A model generated the notes under the pieces. That model made no database searches. It was not told the origin of the DNA and saw only the letters and a program-made list of their open reading frames with translations. Below, piece after piece: positions 57,372 to 64,000 of a stretch of DNA of 64,000 nt (the first letter of the stretch is position 1; each line of letters opens with the position of its first letter). The DNA lies in the NCBI RefSeq assembly GCF_024206495.1, contig NZ_JAMBPQ010000003.1, positions 124,001-188,000 on the forward strand, read 5' to 3'. The DNA is from Paraburkholderia sp. CNPSo 3272 (GTDB taxonomy: Bacteria > Pseudomonadota > Gammaproteobacteria > Burkholderiales > Burkholderiaceae). The position numbers and the translations under genes were made by a program.

Positions 57372-57692
57372 TCACACTCTTTGCTCAGGATTGCCAAGAT
57401 TCCAGTCCCACGGACGGATCTCGACGTGTTCGAACAAGCCCGCCAACGTGTAAGGATCGTCGCGCACGAAGCGCATCACGTCGTCGTATCCTTCCGCCTC
57501 GATAACGAGCAGCGTGCCGTTGAGCGCGTCGCAATGCGGCGCGAGCGTGGAGCCGCCCAGCCGCACGAAAACCCCGCGCTGCGAGGCCGAGCGCAGATAG
57601 GTGCGATGCACTGCGCGCTCGCGCTCGCGGACGTCGCGCATGCCGGGCTTGTCGGTGGCGAATACGGCGTAGTAACGCGTGTGCGGTCTCAT
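57372..57692 (-). CDS. hapH: YCII-related protein, HapH-like
   Basis: A 106-residue protein of the YCII/muconolactone-isomerase-like ferredoxin fold. It starts TRYYAVFATDKPGMRDVR and contains GTLLVIEAEGYDDVMRFV and FEHVEIRPWDWN, as in YciI. Some relatives dehalogenate or isomerise ring-cleavage products, but the role here is not known. Its ATG overlaps the stop of the intradiol dioxygenase gene by four bases, so the two are translationally coupled. Confidence 0.83.
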   Translation of the reverse strand: MRPHTRYYAVFATDKPGMRDVRERERAVHRTYLRSASQRGVFVRLGGSTLAPHCDALNGTLLVIEAEGYDDVMRFVRDDPYTLAGLFEHVEIRPWDWNLGNPEQRV

Positions 57693-58561
57693 GCGCGCTC
57701 CAGCACGAAGTCGTAGCGCGCCTCCCGAAAGCCGCCCTCGAAACCGAACTGCTGCGCGGCCGCCTCGCCCGCCGCGTGCTCGCGATAGTCGACGAGCAGC
57801 GACGGCTTCACGCCGAACACCGCATCGGAATCCAGATACGGGTCGTTCTGGTTGAACAGATGCGTCACGAGCGTGCTGTGGCCCGGCGCCGTGATCATGA
57901 AGTGCAAATGGGCGGGCCGCCACGGATGCCGCCCCGTAGCGTTGAGCATGCGGCCCACCGGGCCATCGGTCGGAATGGGATAGCACACGGGCACAATGGT
58001 GCGGATCGCGTAACGGCCTTCGGCATCGGTGCGATAGCGGCCGCGCAGGTTGCCGTGCGGCTGTGCGGTGTCCTGCCCCGAGTACATGCCGTTGTCCGCC
58101 GTCTGCCACACGTCGAGCAGCGCGTTCGCGACGGGCTTGCCGTCGGTCGTCAGCACGCGGCCATGCACGAGGGCAGGCGTACCCGGCGTGAACGCCATGT
58201 TCTCGCCATAGCCTCGTTCCGGCATGCCTTCGATATAGAACGGGCCGAACACGGTCGTATCGGTCGCGCCTGTCGCGTAGCGATGATTGATCGCGTCGAC
58301 GAGCATCGAGACGCCCAGCGTGTCGGAAAGCAGGATGAATTCCTGGCGCACGACGTCGTCGCACATCTGGCCCGTCTCGGTCAGGAAGCGGATCGCGGCG
58401 AACCATTCCGCCTCTGTCGGCTCCACTTCGCGCACATAGGCGTGCAGATGCCGCACGAGACTTTGCATCAGCGTACGCAGGCGCGCGTCGGGTGTGTTCG
58501 CGAACCGGCCCACGACCTGTTCCGTCAAGGCGCGTTCGGCCTCGGTGCCATGCATCGACAT
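57689..58561 (-). CDS. hapG: Intradiol dioxygenase, hydroxyquinol 1,2-dioxygenase-like
   Basis: A 290-residue non-haem Fe(III) intradiol ring-cleavage dioxygenase. The N-terminal helical dimerisation segment precedes the core; Tyr in TVFGPFYIEG, Tyr in LRGRYRTDAEGRY and two His in RPAHLHF are the iron ligands. Neighbouring maleylacetate reductase points to hydroxyquinol (1,2,4-trihydroxybenzene) as substrate, giving maleylacetate directly. The start at MSMHGTE is supported by AAAGGAGA. It follows hapF by 55 bases. Confidence 0.88.
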   Translation of the reverse strand: MSMHGTEAERALTEQVVGRFANTPDARLRTLMQSLVRHLHAYVREVEPTEAEWFAAIRFLTETGQMCDDVVRQEFILLSDTLGVSMLVDAINHRYATGATDTTVFGPFYIEGMPERGYGENMAFTPGTPALVHGRVLTTDGKPVANALLDVWQTADNGMYSGQDTAQPHGNLRGRYRTDAEGRYAIRTIVPVCYPIPTDGPVGRMLNATGRHPWRPAHLHFMITAPGHSTLVTHLFNQNDPYLDSDAVFGVKPSLLVDYREHAAGEAAAQQFGFEGGFREARYDFVLERA

Positions 58562-58616
58562 GGTTGTCTCCTTTCCTTCGTTCTTTACGCCACGCACGCG
58601 GCGTGGCGCGGCCCAA

Positions 58617-59684
58617 TTAGCGCGGCGCCGCGCCTTCCCATGCCCGTTGCAGCAATGCACGGATCGCCGCGCGCTCCAACGGTCGCGGATTAGGGTAGGC
58701 ATTCGTGCACGCAAGATCAGCGGCTTCGTCGAGGCCCGTTTCGGGCATACCGATTTCCTTGAGCGACATTGGAATGCCAAGCGACTCGTTCAACGCATAG
58801 AGCCGCGCCCCGGCTTCATCCGCCTGCGCGCCGCCGAGCGAACGCGCCACCCGCTCGAGCGCCTGTGGCGCCGCAGCGCTGTTGTAGTGCGCCGTATGCG
58901 GCAGCATGACCGCATGCGTTTGCGCATGCGGCAGATTGAAGGTGCCGCCGAGCGTGTGGCAGAGCTTGTGATGCAGCGCCATGCTCACAGCGCCCAAGGA
59001 AGTTCCCGCGAGCCACGCGCCATAGAGCGCGCGACTGCGCATTGCCGCGTCGTCCAGGCGACGCACGACGCCGGGCAGCGCTTCGCCCAACGCGCGAATC
59101 GATTCTTCGGCCATCAGGCTGATCACCGGGTTCGCGTCCTCTGCGTAGAGCGCCTCGACCGCGTGCGCCATTGCGTTTATGCCCGAAGCCGCCGAAATGC
59201 CGGCCGGCAGCGAGACGGTGAGCGACGGGTCGTAGATGACGGTGCGTGGCAGCACGCGCAGGTCGCGCCCGGTCTTTTTCAGGCGCCCTTCGGTGAGACC
59301 GTAGATGGGCGTCATCTCCGAGCCCGCATAGGTCGTGGGCACGGCGACGATCGGCAGCGCCGATTCGAGCGCGATGGCCTTGCCAAGGCCGATGGTCGAG
59401 CCGCCGCCCACGGCCACGCAGCACTGCGCGTCCAGCGCCGCCGCTCTCTCGCGCGCGGCCCGCGCGACCTCCACGGGCACGTGCATGACCGCTTCGGCGT
59501 GGATGCCCGCGGCGCGCTCGCCGAGCAGGCGCGCGACTTCTTCAGCGAGCGGCCGCTGCTCGGGCGTCGACAGGATCAACGCGCGGCGCGCGCCCAGCCG
59601 GTCCACTTCTTCGGGCAACCGCGCGAGGTTGCCCCAGCCGAACACCACGCGCGACGGCGAGCCCTGATAAACGAAGCGATCCAT
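58617..59684 (-). CDS. hapF: Maleylacetate reductase
   Basis: A 355-residue iron-type alcohol dehydrogenase family enzyme that reduces maleylacetate to 3-oxoadipate with NAD(P)H. Family features are GGGSTIGLGKA (nucleotide binding), VPTTYAGSEMTPIYG and HHKLCHTLGGTFNLPHAQTHA, where the His residues replace or hold the metal site. The start at MDRFVYQ has GAGG seven bases upstream. It links both the hydroquinone and hydroxyquinol branches to the 3-oxoadipate pathway. Confidence 0.92.
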   Translation of the reverse strand: MDRFVYQGSPSRVVFGWGNLARLPEEVDRLGARRALILSTPEQRPLAEEVARLLGERAAGIHAEAVMHVPVEVARAARERAAALDAQCCVAVGGGSTIGLGKAIALESALPIVAVPTTYAGSEMTPIYGLTEGRLKKTGRDLRVLPRTVIYDPSLTVSLPAGISAASGINAMAHAVEALYAEDANPVISLMAEESIRALGEALPGVVRRLDDAAMRSRALYGAWLAGTSLGAVSMALHHKLCHTLGGTFNLPHAQTHAVMLPHTAHYNSAAAPQALERVARSLGGAQADEAGARLYALNESLGIPMSLKEIGMPETGLDEAADLACTNAYPNPRPLERAAIRALLQRAWEGAAPR

Positions 59685-59691
59685 ACGTGCC

Positions 59692-61158
59692 TCAACGCTT
59701 GAAGTGGGGCGGCACATGGGCGTCCACGTTGACCCACACCGAGCGGGCCTCCGTGTAGTCGTGCATCGCCTCGAAGCCCATTTCGCGGCCGTAGCCCGAT
59801 TGACCGACGCCGCCGAACGGGCTACCCGGATTCACGCGCTTGTAGCAGTTCACCCAGCACATGCCCGCCTGAATCTTGCCCGCGATGCTGTGTGCGCGCG
59901 AGAGGTCACGCGTCCACAGGCCGCTGCCGAGACCGTAGTCGGTGCCGTTGGCAATGGCGAGTGCCTCTTCGTCGGACTTGAAGCGCAGCACGGTCACGAA
60001 CGGCCCGAACACCTCTTCGTGCGCGATACGATCGTCCGGCGTCTTCGCCTCGATCACGGTGGGGCGCACGTAGTAGCCGTTGGCGAGCGCGGGGTCCTGC
60101 GGCGCACTCCCGCCCGTGAGGACCCGCCCGCCCTGCTCGCGCGCCACATCCACGAAGGCCTTCACGCGTTCCAGATGCTGCAGCGAAGTGAGCGGCCCCA
60201 TTTCTGTTTCGGGGTCCAAAGGATTACCGACACGAATAGAGGCGGCGAGCGCCACGAAGCGTTCGAGAAATTCGTCGGCGATGCGCTCGTGCAGCACCAG
60301 ACGCGAGCCCGCAATGCACGCCTGCCCCTGGTTGTGGAAGATCGCCCAGGCCGCGCCGTTGATGGCGGCGTCGAGATTGGCGTCGTCGAACACGATATTG
60401 GCGCCCTTGCCGCCCAGTTCGAGCTGCACGCGCTTCAGGTTGCCCTTCGAGGCCTCCACGATGCGCCGCCCCGTAGCCGTCGAGCCGGTGAAGGCGATCT
60501 TGCCCACGCCCTCGTGTTCCGCAAGCCGCTGGCCGGCCGTATGTCCGTAGCCCGGCACGATGTTGACGACACCCGCGGGAAAGCCCACTTCCGCCATCAG
60601 CTCGACGATGCGCAGCGTGGAAAGCGGCGTGATTTCCGAGGGCTTCAGCACGACCGTGTTGCCGGCCGCGAGCGCCGGGCCCATCTTCCAGCTCGTGAAC
60701 ATGAGCGGGAAATTCCACGGCACGATCTGGCCCACCACGCCAATGGGCGCGCGCTGCACGTAGTTGAGAAAGCCCGCTTCGACCGGTATGACCGAGCCTT
60801 GCAGCTTGTCGGCCATGCCGCCGAAGTAGCGGAAGCACGCCGCCGTGCGCGGCACGTCCAGCGTGCGCGAATCGCGGATCGGGTGCCCCGTGTCGAGCGA
60901 TTCCAATTGCGCGAGTTCTTCGCCGTTCGCTTCGATGGCGTCGGCCAGACGCAGGAGCAGGCGGCCACGTTCGGCGGCCGGCATCGCCGCCCACTGCGGG
61001 AAGGCGCGCGTAGCGGCGGCCACGGCCAGATCGATGTCCGCGGCGGTGGCGGCGGCGATCTTCGTGATCAGCGAGCCGTCGTGCGGATTGAGCACGTCGA
61101 TGGTGCCGCCCTCGACGGCGTCAACGAAGCGGCCGTCGATGAACAATTGCGTTTGCAT
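59692..61158 (-). CDS. hapE: 4-Hydroxymuconic semialdehyde dehydrogenase
   Basis: A 488-residue aldehyde dehydrogenase with Asn149 (VPWNFP), Glu247 (QLELGGK) and Cys281 (NQGQACIAG). In hydroquinone pathways the corresponding enzyme oxidises 4-hydroxymuconic semialdehyde to maleylacetate with NAD(P)+. Its place directly after the hydroquinone dioxygenase subunits and before maleylacetate reductase fixes the role by context, since aldehyde dehydrogenase sequence alone would not. GAGGATTTACCC precedes the ATG. Confidence 0.88.
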   Translation of the reverse strand: MQTQLFIDGRFVDAVEGGTIDVLNPHDGSLITKIAAATAADIDLAVAAATRAFPQWAAMPAAERGRLLLRLADAIEANGEELAQLESLDTGHPIRDSRTLDVPRTAACFRYFGGMADKLQGSVIPVEAGFLNYVQRAPIGVVGQIVPWNFPLMFTSWKMGPALAAGNTVVLKPSEITPLSTLRIVELMAEVGFPAGVVNIVPGYGHTAGQRLAEHEGVGKIAFTGSTATGRRIVEASKGNLKRVQLELGGKGANIVFDDANLDAAINGAAWAIFHNQGQACIAGSRLVLHERIADEFLERFVALAASIRVGNPLDPETEMGPLTSLQHLERVKAFVDVAREQGGRVLTGGSAPQDPALANGYYVRPTVIEAKTPDDRIAHEEVFGPFVTVLRFKSDEEALAIANGTDYGLGSGLWTRDLSRAHSIAGKIQAGMCWVNCYKRVNPGSPFGGVGQSGYGREMGFEAMHDYTEARSVWVNVDAHVPPHFKR

Positions 61159-61209
61159 GGGTAAATCCTCGGTTGATGCTTAGGCGTGCTGCGTAGCTGC
61201 GAAACTCGT

Positions 61210-62229
61210 TCAGAACTCGACCGGATAAGGCTTGAGTTCGCCGCTCTCGTAGCGCGTGGGCAAGCCAGCGGTCGCGTTCTCCCACACGAGCAGCATCGAC
61301 CGCTTCGTCGAATAACCTTGGTGGCGGATATCGGCGGGCATGGCGCAAATGTCGCCCGCGCGCATGGTGATGCGTGCGCGCGGCGCGCCGGTGTTCTTGT
61401 CGCCGATGTCCCAGACGATCTCGTCGGAAAGCTGCAGGAACCACTCCACGCGGTCGTTGCCGTGGAAGACCGGCAGGATGTATTCCTCCGTGGTCGGGCA
61501 GAACAGGCTCTGGCCGCACACCGAAGTGACCGAGGGGTTCCATGTCACGTCCGAGCGCGAAAGGTACTTGAAGAGGTTGAACGCGTGCAGCTCGCCTTCG
61601 AAACCGGGCTCGGCGTGCACTTCGGGGCTGTCCTGAGGCACGTCGGCGAAGGCGCGGTTCACCGGCAGGTCGTCGCGCAGCGGCGAGTCGCCTTCGAGGC
61701 CCGGCATGCGGCGCGTGGCGATGCGCGTGCGCTCGATGGCGGCGTCGTTCTCGCCATGCTTGCGGCCGAATGCGGTGCCGGTTTCCTCGGGCGCGGCGAA
61801 CGGGTCGAAGCCTTCGTTGGTCCAGTCGTGCAGGATCGCCTTGAAGGTCGCCATGATGGTGGGCGTTTCGAATGTCTCGATATAGTCCACGCCGGCGTCC
61901 TTCATGATGCCGTTGAACGAGCCCGCATATACGTCCACCTTGCCGTAGTGATTGCGCGTGCCGAACACGTGGTCGAAGTTCACCCAGCCGTAGAAGAAGC
62001 CCCAGGCCACGTCGCGCATCATGGCGCGCAGGAAGGCGTCGGCGGGGATGGCGTGCGTGCGCGTCTGCCCCTTCGCGGGCCACAGCACTTTCACGAAGTA
62101 CTCGTCGCGCGTGAATTCGAAGGCGCCGAGCGTGTAGCGGCGATAGCCGGTCACGGCGTCGGGCTCGCTTGCGCGTACGGTGTCGGCGGCAAAACCTGCG
62201 GAATGGTCGAGGGTATCGAGGGTGGCCAT
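61210..62229 (-). CDS. hapD: Hydroquinone 1,2-dioxygenase large subunit
   Basis: A 339-residue protein corresponding to the large (beta) subunit of two-component hydroquinone 1,2-dioxygenases (HapD/PnpC2). Family stretches are YRRYTLGAFEFTRDEYFV at the start, VAWGFFYGWVNFDHVFG near residue 75-91, and the cupin-like end ARITMRAGDICAMPADI and RHQGYSTKRSM. With the small subunit it cleaves hydroquinone to 4-hydroxymuconic semialdehyde at a ferrous centre. GGAG lies 8 bases before the ATG; the small-subunit gene ends 40 bases upstream. Confidence 0.9.
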   Translation of the reverse strand: MATLDTLDHSAGFAADTVRASEPDAVTGYRRYTLGAFEFTRDEYFVKVLWPAKGQTRTHAIPADAFLRAMMRDVAWGFFYGWVNFDHVFGTRNHYGKVDVYAGSFNGIMKDAGVDYIETFETPTIMATFKAILHDWTNEGFDPFAAPEETGTAFGRKHGENDAAIERTRIATRRMPGLEGDSPLRDDLPVNRAFADVPQDSPEVHAEPGFEGELHAFNLFKYLSRSDVTWNPSVTSVCGQSLFCPTTEEYILPVFHGNDRVEWFLQLSDEIVWDIGDKNTGAPRARITMRAGDICAMPADIRHQGYSTKRSMLLVWENATAGLPTRYESGELKPYPVEF

Positions 62230-62269
62230 GTGGGTCTCCAGTAGTCGGCTGATCGGTTAGCGCGTGTTT

Positions 62270-62764
62270 TCAGTGCAGGCAGATATCGGCCCACTTCTGC
62301 ACGGACAGTTCACCGGCCATGGTCTGCACGAGCGCCACGCCAGCCTTCTGCGCGCTAAAGCGATACGCGCAGCCGGCCGGCAGCAGCGCTTGATGGCCGC
62401 GGCGCAACACCACGTGGCCCATCTTGCGGCCCGCAGGCTGCTCGCCCGCGGCGACCGTCCCCGTACCGCCCTTGGGCGGCGTATCGAGCTTGATGAAGTC
62501 GATGCGCACTTCGCCATCCATCAGGATCACGAACTCATCGTGCGCGCAGGCGAACCAGCGCGATTGCCCTTCCGTGCGCAGCACCTCGATCACGTAGTCG
62601 AGGTTCTTGCCGACCACGACCTTTTCGTAGGGCGCCGAGCTTGCGGCGACTTCGAAGACGTTCGAGAAAACATAGTGGCGGGCGTCGCCGCTCGTGATTT
62701 CGATCTCGCCCTTGCGGTACTGCTCGAGCGAGCCGAAGACGGTGTGGAATGACGAATCGGTCAT
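62270..62764 (-). CDS. hapC: Hydroquinone 1,2-dioxygenase small subunit
   Basis: A 164-residue protein corresponding to the small (alpha) subunit of hydroquinone 1,2-dioxygenase (HapC/PnpC1), about 18 kDa as expected. It contains a cupin-like half (EFVILMDGEVRIDFIKL and GHVVLRRGHQALLPAGCAYRF). The start at MTDSSFH has AGGAG eight bases upstream. It is the first gene of the hap-like operon and is preceded by a LysR gene in the same direction with a 130-base spacer that holds a LysR-type box. Confidence 0.9.
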   Translation of the reverse strand: MTDSSFHTVFGSLEQYRKGEIEITSGDARHYVFSNVFEVAASSAPYEKVVVGKNLDYVIEVLRTEGQSRWFACAHDEFVILMDGEVRIDFIKLDTPPKGGTGTVAAGEQPAGRKMGHVVLRRGHQALLPAGCAYRFSAQKAGVALVQTMAGELSVQKWADICLH

Positions 62765-62850
62765 GGCTGTCTCCTGTTTTGGAAGGTTCGTTGGAGTCAA
62801 CTTTAGGAGCGCTGCGCAGTGGCAACAACCGGCGGCCAGGCGACTACGGC

Positions 62851-62867
62851 ATTCGCGTTTCGCAAAT
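62851..62867. promoter_or_regulatory. Candidate LysR box upstream of hapC
   Basis: ATTCGCGTTTCGCAAAT at 62851-62867 fits ATT-N11-AAT, the T-N11-A form of LysR sites, 87-103 bases upstream of the hapC ATG and just after the LysR stop. The interior CG/GC symmetry is imperfect. Position between regulator and operon supports it. Confidence 0.4.
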
Positions 62868-62894
62868 AATCGCGGCAGGCAATCGTCGCAAGCG

Positions 62895-63824
62895 CTAGCG
62901 CACCCAGCCGCGCTCGATCAGCGGCACGTCCCACGCGGGCTCGGGGCCCAGATATTCGGCCAGAAACTCCACCAGCGCCTTCACTTTCAGGGCCTGGCGC
63001 TGCGTGGAGGGATATACGGCGGCAAAGCTCAACGCTGAAAGATGGTAGTCGGTGAGGATCGGCACGAGCGAGCCGTTGAGCAGCGCCTCGCTCGCTACGA
63101 GCGTAGGCAGGCACACCACGCCGCCGCCCGTGAGCGCGTAGTCGCGCAGCAAATGCACCGAGTTCGAGCGGATCATGCCGGGCAACTCCATCTCCACCAC
63201 TTCGTCGCCGCGTGTCATCGTCCAGCGGTTACGCGAGGGATAGCCGGAATAGAGCGCCGTGGTGTGCTGCAGCAATTCGCGCGGATGCTGCGGCGCGCCA
63301 TGCTCTTCTACATAAGCGGGCGTGGCGCAAAAGAGCCGCCGCACCGAAAAGAGCCGTCGCTCGATCAGCGAATCGGAAATCGGCGGGAAGATCTGGAACG
63401 CGACGTCGAAGCCTTCTTCGATCGGATCGACCACGCGGTCGTTGACGATCACATCGAGCTGGATGCCTGGATAGCGGCGATTGAACTCGGCGAGCGGCGC
63501 GCCGAAATGGCCCAGCGCGAAGCCCGGCAAGATCTGGAGGCGCAGCCTGCCCGTGGGCGTGGCGCGCAGTTCGCGCATCTGGTCGGTCAGCTCGTTCACG
63601 CGCCCCACCACCTCCGCGCATTCACGATAAAACGCCTCTCCGACTTCGGAGAGGCGCACGTGCCGCGTGCTGCGATGAAAGAGCGGTGCGTTGACGAACT
63701 TCTCCAGTTGCTGGATGCGGTTCGTCACGACCGAACTGGTCACGCCGAGTTGCCGGGCCGCCTCCACGAAACTGCTCGTTTCCGCCACGCGCACAAACGC
63801 TTCGATGCTCAAGAATCGGTCCAT
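62895..63824 (-). CDS. LysR-family transcriptional regulator of the hydroquinone operon
   Basis: A 309-residue LysR regulator. The N-terminal winged helix (FVRVAETSSFVEAARQLGV, TSSVVTNRIQQLEK) is of the CrgA/DmlR type with a short spacer to the effector domain (PTGRLRLQILPGFA). The start at MDRFLSIE has GAGAGGAGC directly upstream. It is co-directional with and upstream of hapCDEFGHI, an arrangement also used by other aromatic-pathway LysR activators, so it most likely activates them in response to hydroquinone or a ring-cleavage product. No other regulator is near. Confidence 0.88.
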   Translation of the reverse strand: MDRFLSIEAFVRVAETSSFVEAARQLGVTSSVVTNRIQQLEKFVNAPLFHRSTRHVRLSEVGEAFYRECAEVVGRVNELTDQMRELRATPTGRLRLQILPGFALGHFGAPLAEFNRRYPGIQLDVIVNDRVVDPIEEGFDVAFQIFPPISDSLIERRLFSVRRLFCATPAYVEEHGAPQHPRELLQHTTALYSGYPSRNRWTMTRGDEVVEMELPGMIRSNSVHLLRDYALTGGGVVCLPTLVASEALLNGSLVPILTDYHLSALSFAAVYPSTQRQALKVKALVEFLAEYLGPEPAWDVPLIERGWVR

Positions 63825-64000
63825 GCTCCTCTCTTCTTCACGGGTTCGGGCCATCCAAGTATAGGGCCCGCCCCCAATCGCTCGCGCCGCTCCTGCACGG
63901 GCGGCGCGGCCACAGAAGTCGACACGGACCGCGCGTGCACACTACTCGGCCTGCCCCGCTGCCGGCAAGGGCGCGGCGGGGACAGGTGGGGCAGCGGCCT

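Noticed and set aside
1..64000. Mobile elements, prophage, CRISPR arrays, tRNA or rRNA genes, defence systems
   Set aside because: I looked for transposase, integrase, phage, Cas, restriction-modification and toxin-antitoxin signatures among the translated frames and for repeat-spacer patterns and tRNA-like sequence, and found none that could be supported.

Overview
The window is GC-rich with strong GC bias at third codon positions, and its gene content (many LysR regulators, several ABC and MFS carriers, aromatic and sugar-acid catabolism) fits the chromosome of a soil or plant-associated Burkholderiaceae member, most like Paraburkholderia or Caballeronia. This is inference from gene content; no rRNA or other marker is present. 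I see no tRNA, rRNA, CRISPR array, transposase, integrase or prophage gene. It looks like metabolic accessory chromosome made of compact operons separated by LysR, DeoR or XRE regulators.

Layout. 1-6.8 kb: small secreted protein, MFS carrier, BON protein, divergent LysR/EamA pair, epoxide-hydrolase-like enzyme, GFA protein. 6.9-9.9 kb: minus-strand operon fae, aldo/keto reductase, aldehyde dehydrogenase. 10.2-13.2 kb: glycine betaine/choline-type ABC transporter whose ATPase gene carries a frameshift, then an MFS carrier and a LysR regulator. 15.3-21.1 kb: GMC oxidoreductase, enolase-superfamily dehydratase, MFS carrier and aldehyde dehydrogenase, probably for a sugar or sugar acid. 21.3-31.9 kb: a complete deoxyribose-type operon (deoC, ALDH16-type dehydrogenase, FucU/RbsD mutarotase, PfkB kinase, sugar ABC transporter with two permeases) converging on a DeoR-family gene. 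32-37.7 kb: two GNAT genes (one truncated), a two-component flavin monooxygenase operon with exporter and XRE/cupin regulator, then decayed amidohydrolase and LysR fragments. 37.9-42.4 kb: P-type cation ATPase and Na/Pi cotransporter. 42.5-47.2 kb: branched-chain-type ABC operon with fused LivG-LivF. 47.4-53.8 kb: lipocalin-like protein, small membrane protein, VOC protein, chemoreceptor, CBS protein, and a DUF969/DUF979/DUF2891 operon. 54-56.1 kb: O6-alkylguanine methyltransferase between two 2OG-Fe(II) oxygenase genes, one broken. 56.4-63.8 kb: SnoaL-like gene and a hydroquinone operon, hapCDEFGHI-like, behind a LysR gene.

How they work together. The deo operon would import deoxyribose, set its anomeric form, phosphorylate it, split it with DeoC to glyceraldehyde 3-phosphate and acetaldehyde, and oxidise the acetaldehyde. 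The hap operon opens hydroquinone to 4-hydroxymuconic semialdehyde, oxidises it to maleylacetate and reduces that to 3-oxoadipate, with a hydroxyquinol dioxygenase as second entry. Two ABC operons have strong stem-loops next to the binding-protein gene, which would favour higher binding-protein output. Four places show decay or a possible assembly error: 12384, 31958-32185, 37213-37728 and 54074-54837.
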